DNA of 59,193 bases from Clostridiales bacterium (GTDB lineage: Bacteria > Bacillota > Clostridia > Ch29): assembly GCA_012523075.1 (NCBI GenBank), contig JAAYJF010000061.1, positions 1 through 59,193 on the forward strand, read 5' to 3'. Shown here one piece after another: positions 31,975 to 41,466 of this stretch. The notes beneath the pieces are model-generated. The model made no database searches and was not told the origin of the DNA. It saw only the letters and a program-made list of their open reading frames with translations. The position numbers and the translations under genes are program-made. Every line of letters begins with the position of its first letter. The stretch's first letter is position 1.

Positions 31975-32692
31975 CCTCTTTTTGTGTTTTCACGTATTTA
32001 AAACTGGTTCTGCCGGTATATGCTGGAACAACCAGCTCCTCCTTTTGTTCCACGCTTACCTGAAGCCCGTAATATTCCAGCAGGTCAAGATATCCGCTCT
32101 CGCGGCCGCTCATATACCCGTAAAGGGTATTGGGCTCCCCAATGGCCGTTATTGTATAGGGGGGTGCATATCTCACCGAATTGATGTTTATTGTAGGTCC
32201 CCCGCATCGTATCTCTGTATTGAACATTATCCTCTGGCCGTTTATTGCTATCGCCTCGGCCCCGGCGGCCTTCAGCTCGGAAACAACCGTTAGAATGTCC
32301 TCGTCATGGACCAGTAATAGATTTGGGTCGTTGTTCGATGTCATCTCCCAGCTACTATCGTCAAGTACGATTTCTATACCCGGCCCGGTAACCGCCGTCA
32401 GCCCAGCCAGCATCTTTACTTGCTCAAGCTGCTGCTGTAGTATCTCATTCAAGTCCCCCTGCTGGTTCACTGCCTTTTCGTATTCCCGCAGCCTGCTCCT
32501 TAAATCGCCGTATTGATGCTGCAGGCCTTCTATTTCGGCCCTGGTATTGTGCAGTTCGTTTTCGAGTTGCGGTACCGTCTCTGGTGTAACTATCCCTACC
32601 CCTTCCCGGGATGCGGTAAACTGAACGGTAAATGTCAGCCCCAATAACAGTGCTCCCAAAAACATTACACCACTTTTGTACAGCCTATCCAT
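31967..32692 (-). CDS. DUF881 membrane-anchored protein (first of pair)
   Basis: 241 residues. A single N-terminal membrane segment (GVMFLGALLLGLTFTVQF) is followed by a coiled coil (about 40-90), then the DUF881 domain with GPGIEIVLDDSS, LNEL-like ELKAAGAEAIAINGQRIM and INSVRYAPPYTITAIGEPN. In Bacillus the relatives YlxX and YlxW lie in the same place. Function unknown. Paralogous to the gene at 32704. Confidence 0.85.
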   Translation of the reverse strand: MDRLYKSGVMFLGALLLGLTFTVQFTASREGVGIVTPETVPQLENELHNTRAEIEGLQHQYGDLRSRLREYEKAVNQQGDLNEILQQQLEQVKMLAGLTAVTGPGIEIVLDDSSWEMTSNNDPNLLLVHDEDILTVVSELKAAGAEAIAINGQRIMFNTEIRCGGPTININSVRYAPPYTITAIGEPNTLYGYMSGRESGYLDLLEYYGLQVSVEQKEELVVPAYTGRTSFKYVKTQKEGE

Positions 32693-32703
32693 CCGCCTTC
32701 CCC

Positions 32704-33408
32704 CTACTTGTTTACCGGTTCCGCATACTTAAACTCAAGCACTTTACTGTATCTGGGTACAAATACGTCCTGTTCCTTCTTTATGCTTACCGCAATACCG
32801 TAGTACTCAAGCTCCTCAATGATACCACCCTTTAGCTTTAAAGCAGCCTCAAGAGTCTGGGGATCGCCAATGGCCTTGAATACAAAGGGAGGGGCAAACC
32901 TCTGATAGTTAATGTTTATATGGGAACCCGCAAGCCTTATCTCGGTTGTGGCTATAACCCTTTGCTCGTTTATCGATACCGCCTCCGCCCCGGCAGCGTT
33001 CAGCTCGTTAAGCACCTTCAGCAGCTTGTCATAGTGTATATAGAACACATTAAAATCCTGTTCGGGCTGGGCCTCGACCAGCGTAACCACCACCCCCGGA
33101 CCCCCGACATCGGTAAGGCCAGCCAGAAGACGTGCCCTTTCCAGGTCCTGCCTCATGCCTTCTGCTATCACACTCACCTCGGCGGCGGATTCCTCGTACT
33201 GCAGTATCCTGCTTTCGTATTCCTTAACCCTCTGCTGCAGCGAATCCCTTTGTTCCTTTGCATCCTTTAATTCGCTCGCTAGTTCCTGGGCTCTTTGTAC
33301 AGACAGTATACCTCCGTAGTATTGCACGTTTCGAAACTGCAGCGTCAGCATAAGACCCAACACCAGACACACAAGACCTATTGAAAGCTGTGCCTTAATT
33401 GTTTTCAC
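32704..33408 (-). CDS. DUF881 membrane-anchored protein (second of pair)
   Basis: 234 residues, same plan as its neighbour: N-terminal membrane segment (SIGLVCLVLGLMLTLQF), coiled coil, DUF881 core with GPGVVVTLVEA, ELNAAGAEAVSINEQRV and INYQRFAPPFVFKAIGDP. A GTG start at 33408 with GGAGG 7 bases upstream is chosen over a longer frame at 33432. The pair are tandem duplicates; the function is unknown. Confidence 0.85.
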   Translation of the reverse strand: MKTIKAQLSIGLVCLVLGLMLTLQFRNVQYYGGILSVQRAQELASELKDAKEQRDSLQQRVKEYESRILQYEESAAEVSVIAEGMRQDLERARLLAGLTDVGGPGVVVTLVEAQPEQDFNVFYIHYDKLLKVLNELNAAGAEAVSINEQRVIATTEIRLAGSHININYQRFAPPFVFKAIGDPQTLEAALKLKGGIIEELEYYGIAVSIKKEQDVFVPRYSKVLEFKYAEPVNK

Positions 33409-33425
33409 ATTCCTTCCTCCCAATC

Positions 33426-34163
33426 CTACCAAGGCCTGAAAAAGGCCCTTTCCCCGCAGGTGACGTCTATTTCCCCGCCCACCTCCTGGGAGTAAAGCTT
33501 CTCCAGTATGGTATTGCTGTAACTTAGCTTATAGTCTAATTCCTCAATATCCCCTATCCTTATTATAAACCTATCAGCCAAAGCTATAACAATATCTTCC
33601 GGGTCCTCTACGTCAACCTTTATAGGAGCGTATTGAAGAATATTTTTGCCGATACATTTCGAAATATATATAATTTTATCAAATATTTGGTTATTATCAA
33701 TATTAAGTATTTCCTTTGCCTGAAAATTCTCTACCTTTATACCGCTAAATACCGGCAATCCCTCAATGGGGACCTCGGCGGTCGCACTTATAACCCTTCT
33801 CTCGTTGTCCACCAGGAGGAAACTCCCCATATAGGGTATGTATCCTATAAGGTCCCTTTCCTTCACGGTGATTTTTATGCCATTTGGCAACTGTCTTTCC
33901 ACATCGGCCCTAAGTATATAGGGATGGCCTTCAAGCCACTTAACCGTGTTTTTTAAGTCTATCCTGAATATATTCATTCCAGGGTTGATGCCGGCGTACT
34001 CAACAATTTCCTTTTCGTCCACAAAGCTGTTCCCCTGTACAGTGATATCGGATATGCAAAAAAAGCTTGTCCGTACAAAGGCCAGCAGTCCGACTGTGAC
34101 AGCCAAAATGAGAAGCAGCAAAACCGGGCCTAACCTATATCTATTCTCTTTACCCCTTCCCAT
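33426..34163 (-). CDS. ftsQ: Cell division protein FtsQ/DivIB
   Basis: 245 residues. One N-terminal membrane segment (GPVLLLLILAVTVGLLAFV) is followed by a POTRA domain (ISDITVQGNSFVDEKEIVEY, GINPGMNIFRIDLKNTVKWL) and the beta domain. FtsQ connects the FtsL/FtsB complex to the septal synthases. ATG 34163 has AGGGAG 9 bases upstream; a GTG at 34199 would overlap murA and is rejected. The length is normal for a Firmicute protein. Confidence 0.9.
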   Translation of the reverse strand: MGRGKENRYRLGPVLLLLILAVTVGLLAFVRTSFFCISDITVQGNSFVDEKEIVEYAGINPGMNIFRIDLKNTVKWLEGHPYILRADVERQLPNGIKITVKERDLIGYIPYMGSFLLVDNERRVISATAEVPIEGLPVFSGIKVENFQAKEILNIDNNQIFDKIIYISKCIGKNILQYAPIKVDVEDPEDIVIALADRFIIRIGDIEELDYKLSYSNTILEKLYSQEVGGEIDVTCGERAFFRPW

Positions 34164-34176
34164 TTTACCCATCTCC

Positions 34177-35424
34177 CTATACCATGGTAATTTCTGCACC
34201 CAGGCTTTTCAGTTTCTCTCCCAGGTTCTCATAACCCCTGTCAATATGTTCTATGCCTTCCACTTCGGTGACCCCTTCCGCTGCCAGGCCTGCCAACACC
34301 AGTGCCGCTCCTCCCCTTAAATCCTTTGCCGTAACCAGTGCACCGCTTAGCCTGGGAACGCCTCTTACTACGGCTATCCTCCCGTCAACCTTGATATCCG
34401 CCCCAAGCTTTATCAGCTCGTCTATATGCCTGTACCTGTTCTCAAATATGGTCTCAACAAATATACTGGTACCTGCGGCAAAGCACATGGCTGCCATCAT
34501 CTGCGGCTGTGCATCGGTAGGAAAACCGGGGTAAGGCAGCGTTCTTATAAGGTCTATAGCCTTAAGCCTCTTCGGAGCGATAACCCTCATTTCGCTGCAG
34601 TTGGTCTTTATTATGCAGCCGCTTTCCTTGAGTTTGTCTGTTATCGGGTGCAGGTGCTCCACTATGGCATTCTCCAACGTAATATCTCCACCCGTTACGG
34701 CGGCAGCAGCCATATAGGTCCCGGCCGCTATACGGTCTGTCATAACTGTGTACCTGCAATCGTGAAGCTTTCTCACGCCCTCTATCCTTATCATATGGTT
34801 ACCGGCGCCGAAAACCTTGGCTCCCATTGCATTGAGGAACCCCTGCAAATCCACTATCTCCGGTTCCTTGGCGGCGTTTCTTATCACTGTTTCACCCTTT
34901 GCAAGAACGGCGGCCAGCATAATGTTTTCGGTAGCCCCGACGCTGGGATAATCAAGTTGTATCTCGGTCCCTTTTAAGTCTTCTCCTTCGCATATTATCT
35001 GCCCGTGCATTTCCACGCTGGCGCCCAACTGGCGTAGCCCCTTCAGGTGCAAATCAATGGGCCGGACCCCTATTGCGCAGCCTCCCGGGTAGCTGGTTAT
35101 AACCTTTCCGGTCCTGCCCAGCAAAGACCCCAGCAAAACTATTGAAGACCTCATTCTTTTTACCAGTACCGTGGGTATTCTGTTTGAAGTAATATTCGAG
35201 GAATCTACCACAACGGTTTTATCCCGGTATTGCACACGGCACCCCAGATTCTTTAGTATTTCCAGCATTGTAACCACATCGTTTAGCGCAGGTACGTCTT
35301 CTATGACGCTGACGCCTTTATTGAGTATGGTAGCTGCCAGTATAGGGAGTACCGCATTCTTTGCGCCTTCCACCTTAATATTGCCGGTAAGGCGATTTCC
35401 CCCTGTTATCCTGTATAACGACAT
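34177..35424 (-). CDS. murA: UDP-GlcNAc 1-carboxyvinyltransferase MurA
   Basis: 415 residues. Transfers enolpyruvate to UDP-GlcNAc, the committed step of peptidoglycan synthesis. Cys116 in YPGGCAIGVRPIDLHLKG is the catalytic residue that fosfomycin attacks, so this copy should be sensitive. Start ATG 35424 is set by GGAGGTGG 8 bases upstream; a frame reaching 35490 is rejected. It lies between murG and ftsQ. Confidence 0.96.
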   Translation of the reverse strand: MSLYRITGGNRLTGNIKVEGAKNAVLPILAATILNKGVSVIEDVPALNDVVTMLEILKNLGCRVQYRDKTVVVDSSNITSNRIPTVLVKRMRSSIVLLGSLLGRTGKVITSYPGGCAIGVRPIDLHLKGLRQLGASVEMHGQIICEGEDLKGTEIQLDYPSVGATENIMLAAVLAKGETVIRNAAKEPEIVDLQGFLNAMGAKVFGAGNHMIRIEGVRKLHDCRYTVMTDRIAAGTYMAAAAVTGGDITLENAIVEHLHPITDKLKESGCIIKTNCSEMRVIAPKRLKAIDLIRTLPYPGFPTDAQPQMMAAMCFAAGTSIFVETIFENRYRHIDELIKLGADIKVDGRIAVVRGVPRLSGALVTAKDLRGGAALVLAGLAAEGVTEVEGIEHIDRGYENLGEKLKSLGAEITMV

Positions 35425-35513
35425 TCGTTGTTCCACCTCCGGGATTTCTGCCTCAAAACCATCGGAAAAAAGCAGTATTATATAATCCATACTATGCGAA
35501 ATCCCGAAGAGTG

Positions 35514-36626
35514 TTACCTGTTAACCATCTTTACTATAATATCACATATTCTTTCAGCTGCGTCGGTTTTTCCCATTTCCTTGCCAGCCCTTCTCATAAC
35601 CAAAAGTCCTTCTTTGTCCCTTATAAGGCCGGAAACTTTTTCATATAATACATCCCCATCCAAACGGTTTTCCGGCAGCACCACCGCAGCACCTCTTTTT
35701 TCCAGCGCCCGGGCGTTGTATTCCTGATGGTTTCCCGCCACGTATGACTTGGGTACCAGTACCGCCGGAAGCCCTATCGCCGTTATTTCGGCTATGGTTA
35801 TCGCCCCGGCGCTTGTTATCACCAGGTCCGCCGCCGAAAGGGCTTGGGGCATACGATGTATATATGGTACAATCTTTATATTCTTTTTGCCTTCCGTACT
35901 TATTCCCTTTTCCCGAAGGCCCTCCATGAAGGCCCTGTAGTGGTATTCGCCGGTGGCGTGCAACAACTGGAAACCATCCCCACCGCTCATGCGGCCAATA
36001 AAACCTGTCATAGCCCGATTAAGGCTGGCCGAGCCCTTGCTGCCTCCAAAACATAGTACCATGGGCAGCTCGGGCGAAAACCCAAACTCCTTTACCGCCG
36101 CCACTCTGCTACCCCCCATTATCTCCTGCCTTATGGGGTTACCGGTGACAAAAACCCGGTCCTTTTTTCTGAAATACTGCACCGCCTCTTCAAAGCTAAC
36201 CGCTATGGCACCGGCAAAACGCCCCAGTATCCTGTTGGTTGCACCGGGCAAAACATTCTGCTCGTGTATAAGGATGGGTATACCTTTAAGGTGAGCGGCC
36301 ATAAGCACCGGTCCCGCCACATAACCGCCGGTGCCCACCACAATATCCGGCCGGTACCGTCGGACAAGCCTTTCGGCATCATAAAGCCCTTTAAAAAGCT
36401 CTACGGCGGACCTTAGGGTATCAATGGAGAGCCTACGCTGAAATCCCTTCACCCTTATGGCCTCAAACCGGTATCCGTGCTTTGGAACCAGGCTGCTTTC
36501 CAGCCCGTTGTTGGTGCCTATGTACAAAATCTGTGTCCCCTTATATTTCCTTTTCAACGCATCGGCGATGGACAGCGCCGGGTATATGTGCCCACCGGTC
36601 CCGCCCCCGCTTATTATCACCTTCAT
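35514..36626 (-). CDS. murG: Lipid II glycosyltransferase MurG
   Basis: 370 residues, GT-B fold enzyme that adds GlcNAc to lipid I. The N-terminal GGTGGHIYPALSIADALKRK and the second-domain signatures VLCFGGSKGSASLN and VITSAGAITIAEITAIGLPA are intact. A C-terminal VPKSYVAGNHQEYNARAL completes the donor site. It lies 4 bases after the SEDS gene. murC and murB, which often follow, are absent. Confidence 0.96.
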   Translation of the reverse strand: MKVIISGGGTGGHIYPALSIADALKRKYKGTQILYIGTNNGLESSLVPKHGYRFEAIRVKGFQRRLSIDTLRSAVELFKGLYDAERLVRRYRPDIVVGTGGYVAGPVLMAAHLKGIPILIHEQNVLPGATNRILGRFAGAIAVSFEEAVQYFRKKDRVFVTGNPIRQEIMGGSRVAAVKEFGFSPELPMVLCFGGSKGSASLNRAMTGFIGRMSGGDGFQLLHATGEYHYRAFMEGLREKGISTEGKKNIKIVPYIHRMPQALSAADLVITSAGAITIAEITAIGLPAVLVPKSYVAGNHQEYNARALEKRGAAVVLPENRLDGDVLYEKVSGLIRDKEGLLVMRRAGKEMGKTDAAERICDIIVKMVNR

Positions 36627-36630
36627 CCAA

Positions 36631-37740
36631 TCAGCTCCAGTTTAAGCTTGTTTTCCTTGATATATTCAGCAGTATACCCACCGCTGAGAGGGTAAAAAAC
36701 AGGGACGACCCGCCGGCACTTATAAACGGGAGCGGTATACCTGTAACCGGCATTGAAGATGTAACCACCGCTATGTTCATTATTACCTGAATGGCTATCA
36801 TGGCTACTACCCCTGCCGCCAGTATGCTGCTGAAGAAATCCGGAGCGTGGATGGCAATCCTTATGCCCCTCCAAATTAGAAGCATAAATAGGAATACTAC
36901 TGTAGCCGCACCGATAAAACCCAGTTCTTCGCCAATTATGGAGAATATAAAATCGTTCTGCGGTAGCGGTATGTAGAAAAATTTCTGTCTGCTCCGTCCT
37001 AAGCCCAGCCCGAACAATCCTCCGGAGCCCAGGGCATACAATGACTGGATTGCCTGGTATCCGCTATCCCTTGGGTCCTGGAAGGGGTCAAGGAATGAAG
37101 TCCACCTATCCATCCGATAGGGTTCGGATATTATCATTATTACAAGGGCTACAAATGCCGGAAGGGCAAGCCCCACCAAATGCCCGATATTCGCGCCCGC
37201 AAGAAATATCATAACTATAACTATCGCCGCTATGCTTACTCCGGTGCTGAAATCAGGCTGGAGCATAATAAGGCCGAATACCACCCCTGCCACCAGCAAG
37301 AAGGGAACCACTCCCTTTATAAAGCTCCTTACATCGTCCTTCTTCCTGTTAAGGGCACTGGCGGTGTATACAATTACGGCCAGCTTTGCAAACTCGGAGG
37401 GCTGTATCGTAATCCCTCCAATGGCTATCCAACGGGTTGCCCCGTTTAGAGTAATACCAAGCCCTGGTATGAATACCAGAAGCAGTGACAATAATCCCGC
37501 TATCAGTATATATTTCGACAGTCTGTCGTAGTTTTCATAGTTAAATTTTGACAGTACAAACATAGCTGTAAATCCCAATATGGCCCACATCATCTGTTTC
37601 TTGAGATAATAATAGCTGTCCCCGTGGGCATAATAGGCACTGGCGGAACTGGAACTAAAGACCATGATAATACCTATTATAACCAGAAGTATTGTTACAA
37701 ACAGTAGCGTAAAATCCACGGCATTATCCTTCTCCATCAA
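36631..37740 (-). CDS. spoVE: SEDS-family glycosyltransferase (FtsW/SpoVE)
   Basis: 369 residues with about ten membrane segments; polymerises lipid II at the septum or in the spore cortex with a class B PBP partner. Conserved features are GLGITLNGATRWIAIGGITI, PSEFAKLAVIVYTASAL and QSLYALGSGGLFGLGLGRSR with the late NDFIFSIIGEELGFIGA. It is the only SEDS gene in the cluster; the name spoVE or ftsW cannot be fixed from sequence, so it may serve both division and cortex. It overlaps murD by 4 bases. Confidence 0.88.
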   Translation of the reverse strand: MMEKDNAVDFTLLFVTILLVIIGIIMVFSSSSASAYYAHGDSYYYLKKQMMWAILGFTAMFVLSKFNYENYDRLSKYILIAGLLSLLLVFIPGLGITLNGATRWIAIGGITIQPSEFAKLAVIVYTASALNRKKDDVRSFIKGVVPFLLVAGVVFGLIMLQPDFSTGVSIAAIVIVMIFLAGANIGHLVGLALPAFVALVIMIISEPYRMDRWTSFLDPFQDPRDSGYQAIQSLYALGSGGLFGLGLGRSRQKFFYIPLPQNDFIFSIIGEELGFIGAATVVFLFMLLIWRGIRIAIHAPDFFSSILAAGVVAMIAIQVIMNIAVVTSSMPVTGIPLPFISAGGSSLFFTLSAVGILLNISRKTSLNWS

Positions 37741-39101
37741 ACAAACCTCCTCAACAAACCCACTGCCTTTTTAAACTCGTCTCCCCGCTCTTCGAAATTT
37801 TTATACATATCCCAACTTGCGCAGGCCGGGGATAGTAGAACCGTGTCCCCTTCCTCCGCCATAAGTGCCGCCTTTTCTACCGCCTCCTGCATATTTTCCG
37901 CTTTATATATATTATTCAGGTTTATCCTCTGGCATGAGCATTTGAGCTTCTCGGCCGTTGCCCCCAAAAGTACCACGCCCTTCACCTTGCCCTCAAAGCC
38001 CTTAACAAACCCGTCCAAATCACCGCCCTTGTCATATCCGCCCGCTATTAGCACCACTGGCCTATCCACCGCCTTTAATGCCTTGGAGGACGCATCGGGG
38101 TTTGTGCCCTTCGAATCGTTAATAAATTTTACCCCTTTTACAGTGTCCACGTATTCCAAGCGGTGCTCCACGCCCTGGAAGCTTTTAAGGGCTTTCCCTA
38201 TTATATGTATCGGCACATCCATACACCACGCCAAAGCTGCGGCAGCAAGGGCGTTCTCTAGGTTATGGTCCCCCGGTATCCTCAATTCCTCTGCACGGCA
38301 TACCCGCTCAAGGGTCTTGCCTTTCTTAAGCGCCAGGTACCCGTCCTCCACAAAGGCTCCTTCATCCATTATTCTATGCCGACTGAAGTATAAAACCTTT
38401 GCCCTACACTTTTTTGCTAGGGAAGCGGTGACCTGCTCATCGGCGTTTAACACCGCAAAGTCCTCCGGTCCCTGATTCTTAAGTATTCTCGCCTTTATAT
38501 CCGAATAGTTGTCAAAGGTTCCGTGCCTGTCAAGGTGGTCTGGAGTAATGTTTAGTACCGCAGCTGCCGCAGGCCTGAAGTCCCTTGTACCCTCCAGCTG
38601 GAAACTGCTTATTTCCGCCACCAACACATCCCCGGGATGTGAATTAACCGCCGCAGGTATTACAGGCGTACCTATATTGCCCACCACAAAGGCGTCTCTG
38701 CCGGATAGGTGAAATATCGCCCCCGCCAGGGCGGTGGTGGTAGTCTTACCGTTGGTGCCGGTTATCGCCACAATGGGTGTGCTTGTAAGCCGGTAGGCCA
38801 GCTCCACTTCGCTTATTACCTCCCTGCCGCTTTCTAGTATCCTTTGCACCATTGGTATATCCATTGGAATGCCGGGGCTTATTACCGCAAGGTCGGGCCA
38901 GCAAGCAAGCTCCACCGGATGGCCGCCTAGTATGTACTTAATATTCATACCCTCAAGTACTGCAATGGCCTCCTTGAGGTCCTTTACGCCTTTCCGGTCG
39001 TTTGCAATTATCTGCGCTCCAAGGCCGTGCAGCGTCTTTGCCGTTTCCAGGCCGCTTACCGCCAGCCCGATGACCAAAACCTTCTTACCCCTTACTTCCA
39101 C
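37737..39101 (-). CDS. murD: UDP-MurNAc-L-alanine:D-glutamate ligase MurD
   Basis: 454 residues. Adds D-glutamate to UDP-MurNAc-L-Ala. The ATP site is VAITGTNGKTTTTALAGAIF, followed by NITPDHLDRHGTFDNYSDIK, LPGDHNLENALAA-type IPGDHNLENALAAAALAWCM, and NDSKGTNPDASSKALKAVD. The Rossmann-like start reads VLVIGLAVSGLETAKTLHGL. It overlaps the SEDS gene by 4 bases. Confidence 0.96.
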   Translation of the reverse strand: MEVRGKKVLVIGLAVSGLETAKTLHGLGAQIIANDRKGVKDLKEAIAVLEGMNIKYILGGHPVELACWPDLAVISPGIPMDIPMVQRILESGREVISEVELAYRLTSTPIVAITGTNGKTTTTALAGAIFHLSGRDAFVVGNIGTPVIPAAVNSHPGDVLVAEISSFQLEGTRDFRPAAAAVLNITPDHLDRHGTFDNYSDIKARILKNQGPEDFAVLNADEQVTASLAKKCRAKVLYFSRHRIMDEGAFVEDGYLALKKGKTLERVCRAEELRIPGDHNLENALAAAALAWCMDVPIHIIGKALKSFQGVEHRLEYVDTVKGVKFINDSKGTNPDASSKALKAVDRPVVLIAGGYDKGGDLDGFVKGFEGKVKGVVLLGATAEKLKCSCQRINLNNIYKAENMQEAVEKAALMAEEGDTVLLSPACASWDMYKNFEERGDEFKKAVGLLRRFV

Positions 39102-39116
39102 AGCACCATCCCTCTC

Positions 39117-40082
39117 CTATCTGATAGCCAGTGCACCCACCAATACAAGGACTATGGTGATTATCCAGAACACCACAACAACCTTGGTCTCCTCCCAGCC
39201 CTTAACCTCGTAATGGTGATGCAACGGGGCCATTAAAAAAACCCTTCTCCCGGTAAGCCTGTAGCTTACAACCTGTATTATTATTGAAAGGGTCTCCAGA
39301 ACGTATATGCCGCCTATAATAGGAAGAATCAACGGCAGTTTTAGAAGCACAACAACCGCGGCAACCGCCCCGCCCAGGGCCATGGACCCGGTATCACCCA
39401 TAAAAATCTGGGCCGGGTGCGAGTTGTACCTTAAAAAACCCAGCGTGGAACCGGTAACGGCGGCGGATATTATCGCGATTTCCTTCTGCCCCGCCGTCAT
39501 GGCCACAAGGCTTAGGAAAGCCATCACAATCATTGTGACACCGGCGGCCAGGCCGTCCAAACCGTCGGTAAAATTTACACTGTTTACCGTGCCCACAAAT
39601 ATAATTATTGCAGTAAAGGGTATATACCATATACCCATATCCCAAAACTTTGAGGTAAAGGGTACCAAAACGGCGGACCCTACATTGGGTGACCTGTATG
39701 CGTAAAAAGCAAGAATAACTCCCAAAAGTATCTGGGCAATAATCTTATGGGTTGCCCTAAGGCCGAGGGAGCGCCTCATTACCACCTTAATAAAGTCGTC
39801 AACAAGGCCAACAAACCCAAAGCCCAGGATACTTGCCAGTATAAAAAGCATTTCCTTTTCCCACTGTGCGGTTATAAGTACTGAGAAAAAAACAGCTATA
39901 ACTATAATAATACCACCCATGGTTGGAGTGCCGGATTTCTTGAAATGGGTTTTGGGACCGTCGCCCCGTATGCTCTGGCCCATTTTAAGTTTTTCCAGGA
40001 TGGGGATTACTATAGGCCCTATAATTATTACTATCAGAAATGCTATTATTATCGGGAAAATTATCTGCTGATGCTCCTGCAT
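39117..40082 (-). CDS. mraY: Phospho-MurNAc-pentapeptide transferase MraY
   Basis: 321 residues, about ten membrane segments. Transfers phospho-MurNAc-pentapeptide to undecaprenyl phosphate, giving lipid I. Motifs: GPKTHFKKSGTPTMGGIIIV, FVGLVDDFIKVV, NLxDGLDGLA-type VNFTDGLDGLAAGVT, FMGDTGSMALGGA and APLHHHYEVKGW. Start ATG 40082 is 4 bases after the murF stop, with GGAG 9 bases upstream; a TTG at 40100 would overlap murF and is rejected. Confidence 0.96.
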   Translation of the reverse strand: MQEHQQIIFPIIIAFLIVIIIGPIVIPILEKLKMGQSIRGDGPKTHFKKSGTPTMGGIIIVIAVFFSVLITAQWEKEMLFILASILGFGFVGLVDDFIKVVMRRSLGLRATHKIIAQILLGVILAFYAYRSPNVGSAVLVPFTSKFWDMGIWYIPFTAIIIFVGTVNSVNFTDGLDGLAAGVTMIVMAFLSLVAMTAGQKEIAIISAAVTGSTLGFLRYNSHPAQIFMGDTGSMALGGAVAAVVVLLKLPLILPIIGGIYVLETLSIIIQVVSYRLTGRRVFLMAPLHHHYEVKGWEETKVVVVFWIITIVLVLVGALAIR

Positions 40083-40086
40083 CCGT

Positions 40087-41466
40087 TTAGCTCCTCTCAA
40101 GTATTCTGTCGGCCAACTCCTCCATCCGCATTCCCCGCGAACCCTTGACCAGTATCACGTCACCTTTTTGTATCAAACCATCCAGCAATTTTGCCGCCTG
40201 CCCTTTGTCATCAAAATAATAAACCGACCGGGGGTCCATTCCCCTTTCTTTTGCTTCCATTGCAATAAAGCGGCTTTCATTTCCCACCGCTACCAATATA
40301 TCCAGCCCGGTGCCGGCGGCAAGCTCCCCCACCATACGGTGACCTTCTTCAGAAAAGGCCCCCATCTCTAGCATATCCGACAGCACGGCTATCTTTCTTT
40401 TCCCCGGCATATCGCTTAATACCTCCAGCGCGGATTTCATAGAATCGGGGCTGGCATTATAGGCATCATTTACTACGCTGACACCTCCGGTGGTACTGTG
40501 TATTGTAAGGCGCATCTTTTCCCCTTCAAGGTTCCCCAGCGCCCCTATTATTTCCTCAAACCCCATGCCCAAAAGCCTTGCCACGGCGACAGCAGCCAGG
40601 GAATTATACACGTTGTGCCTTCCCGGCAGCGGCAGTTTTACGTCAAAGCGGCCTCCCTCCGCCACCAGCGTATAGGTCATTCCCTCTTCGCCCTTTGACA
40701 GCACGTTTTCTGCCTTATAATCCCCTTCCTTAATACCAAAGCACACCACCGGCATATCCAGACCCCTGACCTCCGACCTAAGAAACAGTGCGTCGGCGTT
40801 TATTACTGCCGCAGGGTCCCTGTCCATTTCCTGGAATACCTCCATCTTTGCCTTAAGGATCCCCTCTTGGCTGCCCAACCTTTCTATGTGAGACATTCCG
40901 ATGTTGGTTATCACGGATACCTTGGGTCTTACTATCCTCACCAGGTTTTCAATCTCGCCGTATCCGCTCATTCCCATTTCGATAACACCAAACCGGTGGC
41001 TGTCGTTAAGTTCCATTATGGTGGCGGGAAGACCAATCTGATTGTTGTAGTTTCCGGGGGTCTTCAGTACATTGTATTTAGTTTCAAGAATAGTGGCTAT
41101 CATGTTTTTTGTGGTGGTTTTACCGGTGCTACCTGTAACCGCCACAAAAACCGCTTCAAACCTGCCCCTGTACCATCGGGCAAGAGAATGAAGGGCCTCC
41201 AGCGTATCCCTAACCCTAATAACCGAAACGTCACTGTAGTCGTAGTACTCTTCATTGTCAACCAGCATTACCCTTGCGCCCTTCTCCGCCGCCTGCTCCA
41301 AAAAGTCATGCCCGTCAAACCGTTCCCCCCTAAGGGGTATAAAAAGGCTCCCCTTCTCCAGGGTTCTGGTATCCAGGGATATTTTACAGACCTCGCCATC
41401 TTCCGGTCCGCATACTATTCTACCCTTCACTGCTGCGGTAATATCCGAAATCTTTAGCTTAATCAT
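40087..41466 (-). CDS. murF: UDP-MurNAc-tripeptide:D-Ala-D-Ala ligase MurF
   Basis: 459 residues. Adds D-Ala-D-Ala to the tripeptide. The ATP site VTGSTGKTTTKNMIATILET and the following TPGNYNNQIGLPATIMEL are typical of MurF, as are NAYNASPDSMKSALEVLSDM-type DAYNASPDSMKSALEVL and VILVKGSRGMRMEELADRIL at the C-terminus. It overlaps murE by 8 bases. Confidence 0.96.
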   Translation of the reverse strand: MIKLKISDITAAVKGRIVCGPEDGEVCKISLDTRTLEKGSLFIPLRGERFDGHDFLEQAAEKGARVMLVDNEEYYDYSDVSVIRVRDTLEALHSLARWYRGRFEAVFVAVTGSTGKTTTKNMIATILETKYNVLKTPGNYNNQIGLPATIMELNDSHRFGVIEMGMSGYGEIENLVRIVRPKVSVITNIGMSHIERLGSQEGILKAKMEVFQEMDRDPAAVINADALFLRSEVRGLDMPVVCFGIKEGDYKAENVLSKGEEGMTYTLVAEGGRFDVKLPLPGRHNVYNSLAAVAVARLLGMGFEEIIGALGNLEGEKMRLTIHSTTGGVSVVNDAYNASPDSMKSALEVLSDMPGKRKIAVLSDMLEMGAFSEEGHRMVGELAAGTGLDILVAVGNESRFIAMEAKERGMDPRSVYYFDDKGQAAKLLDGLIQKGDVILVKGSRGMRMEELADRILERS

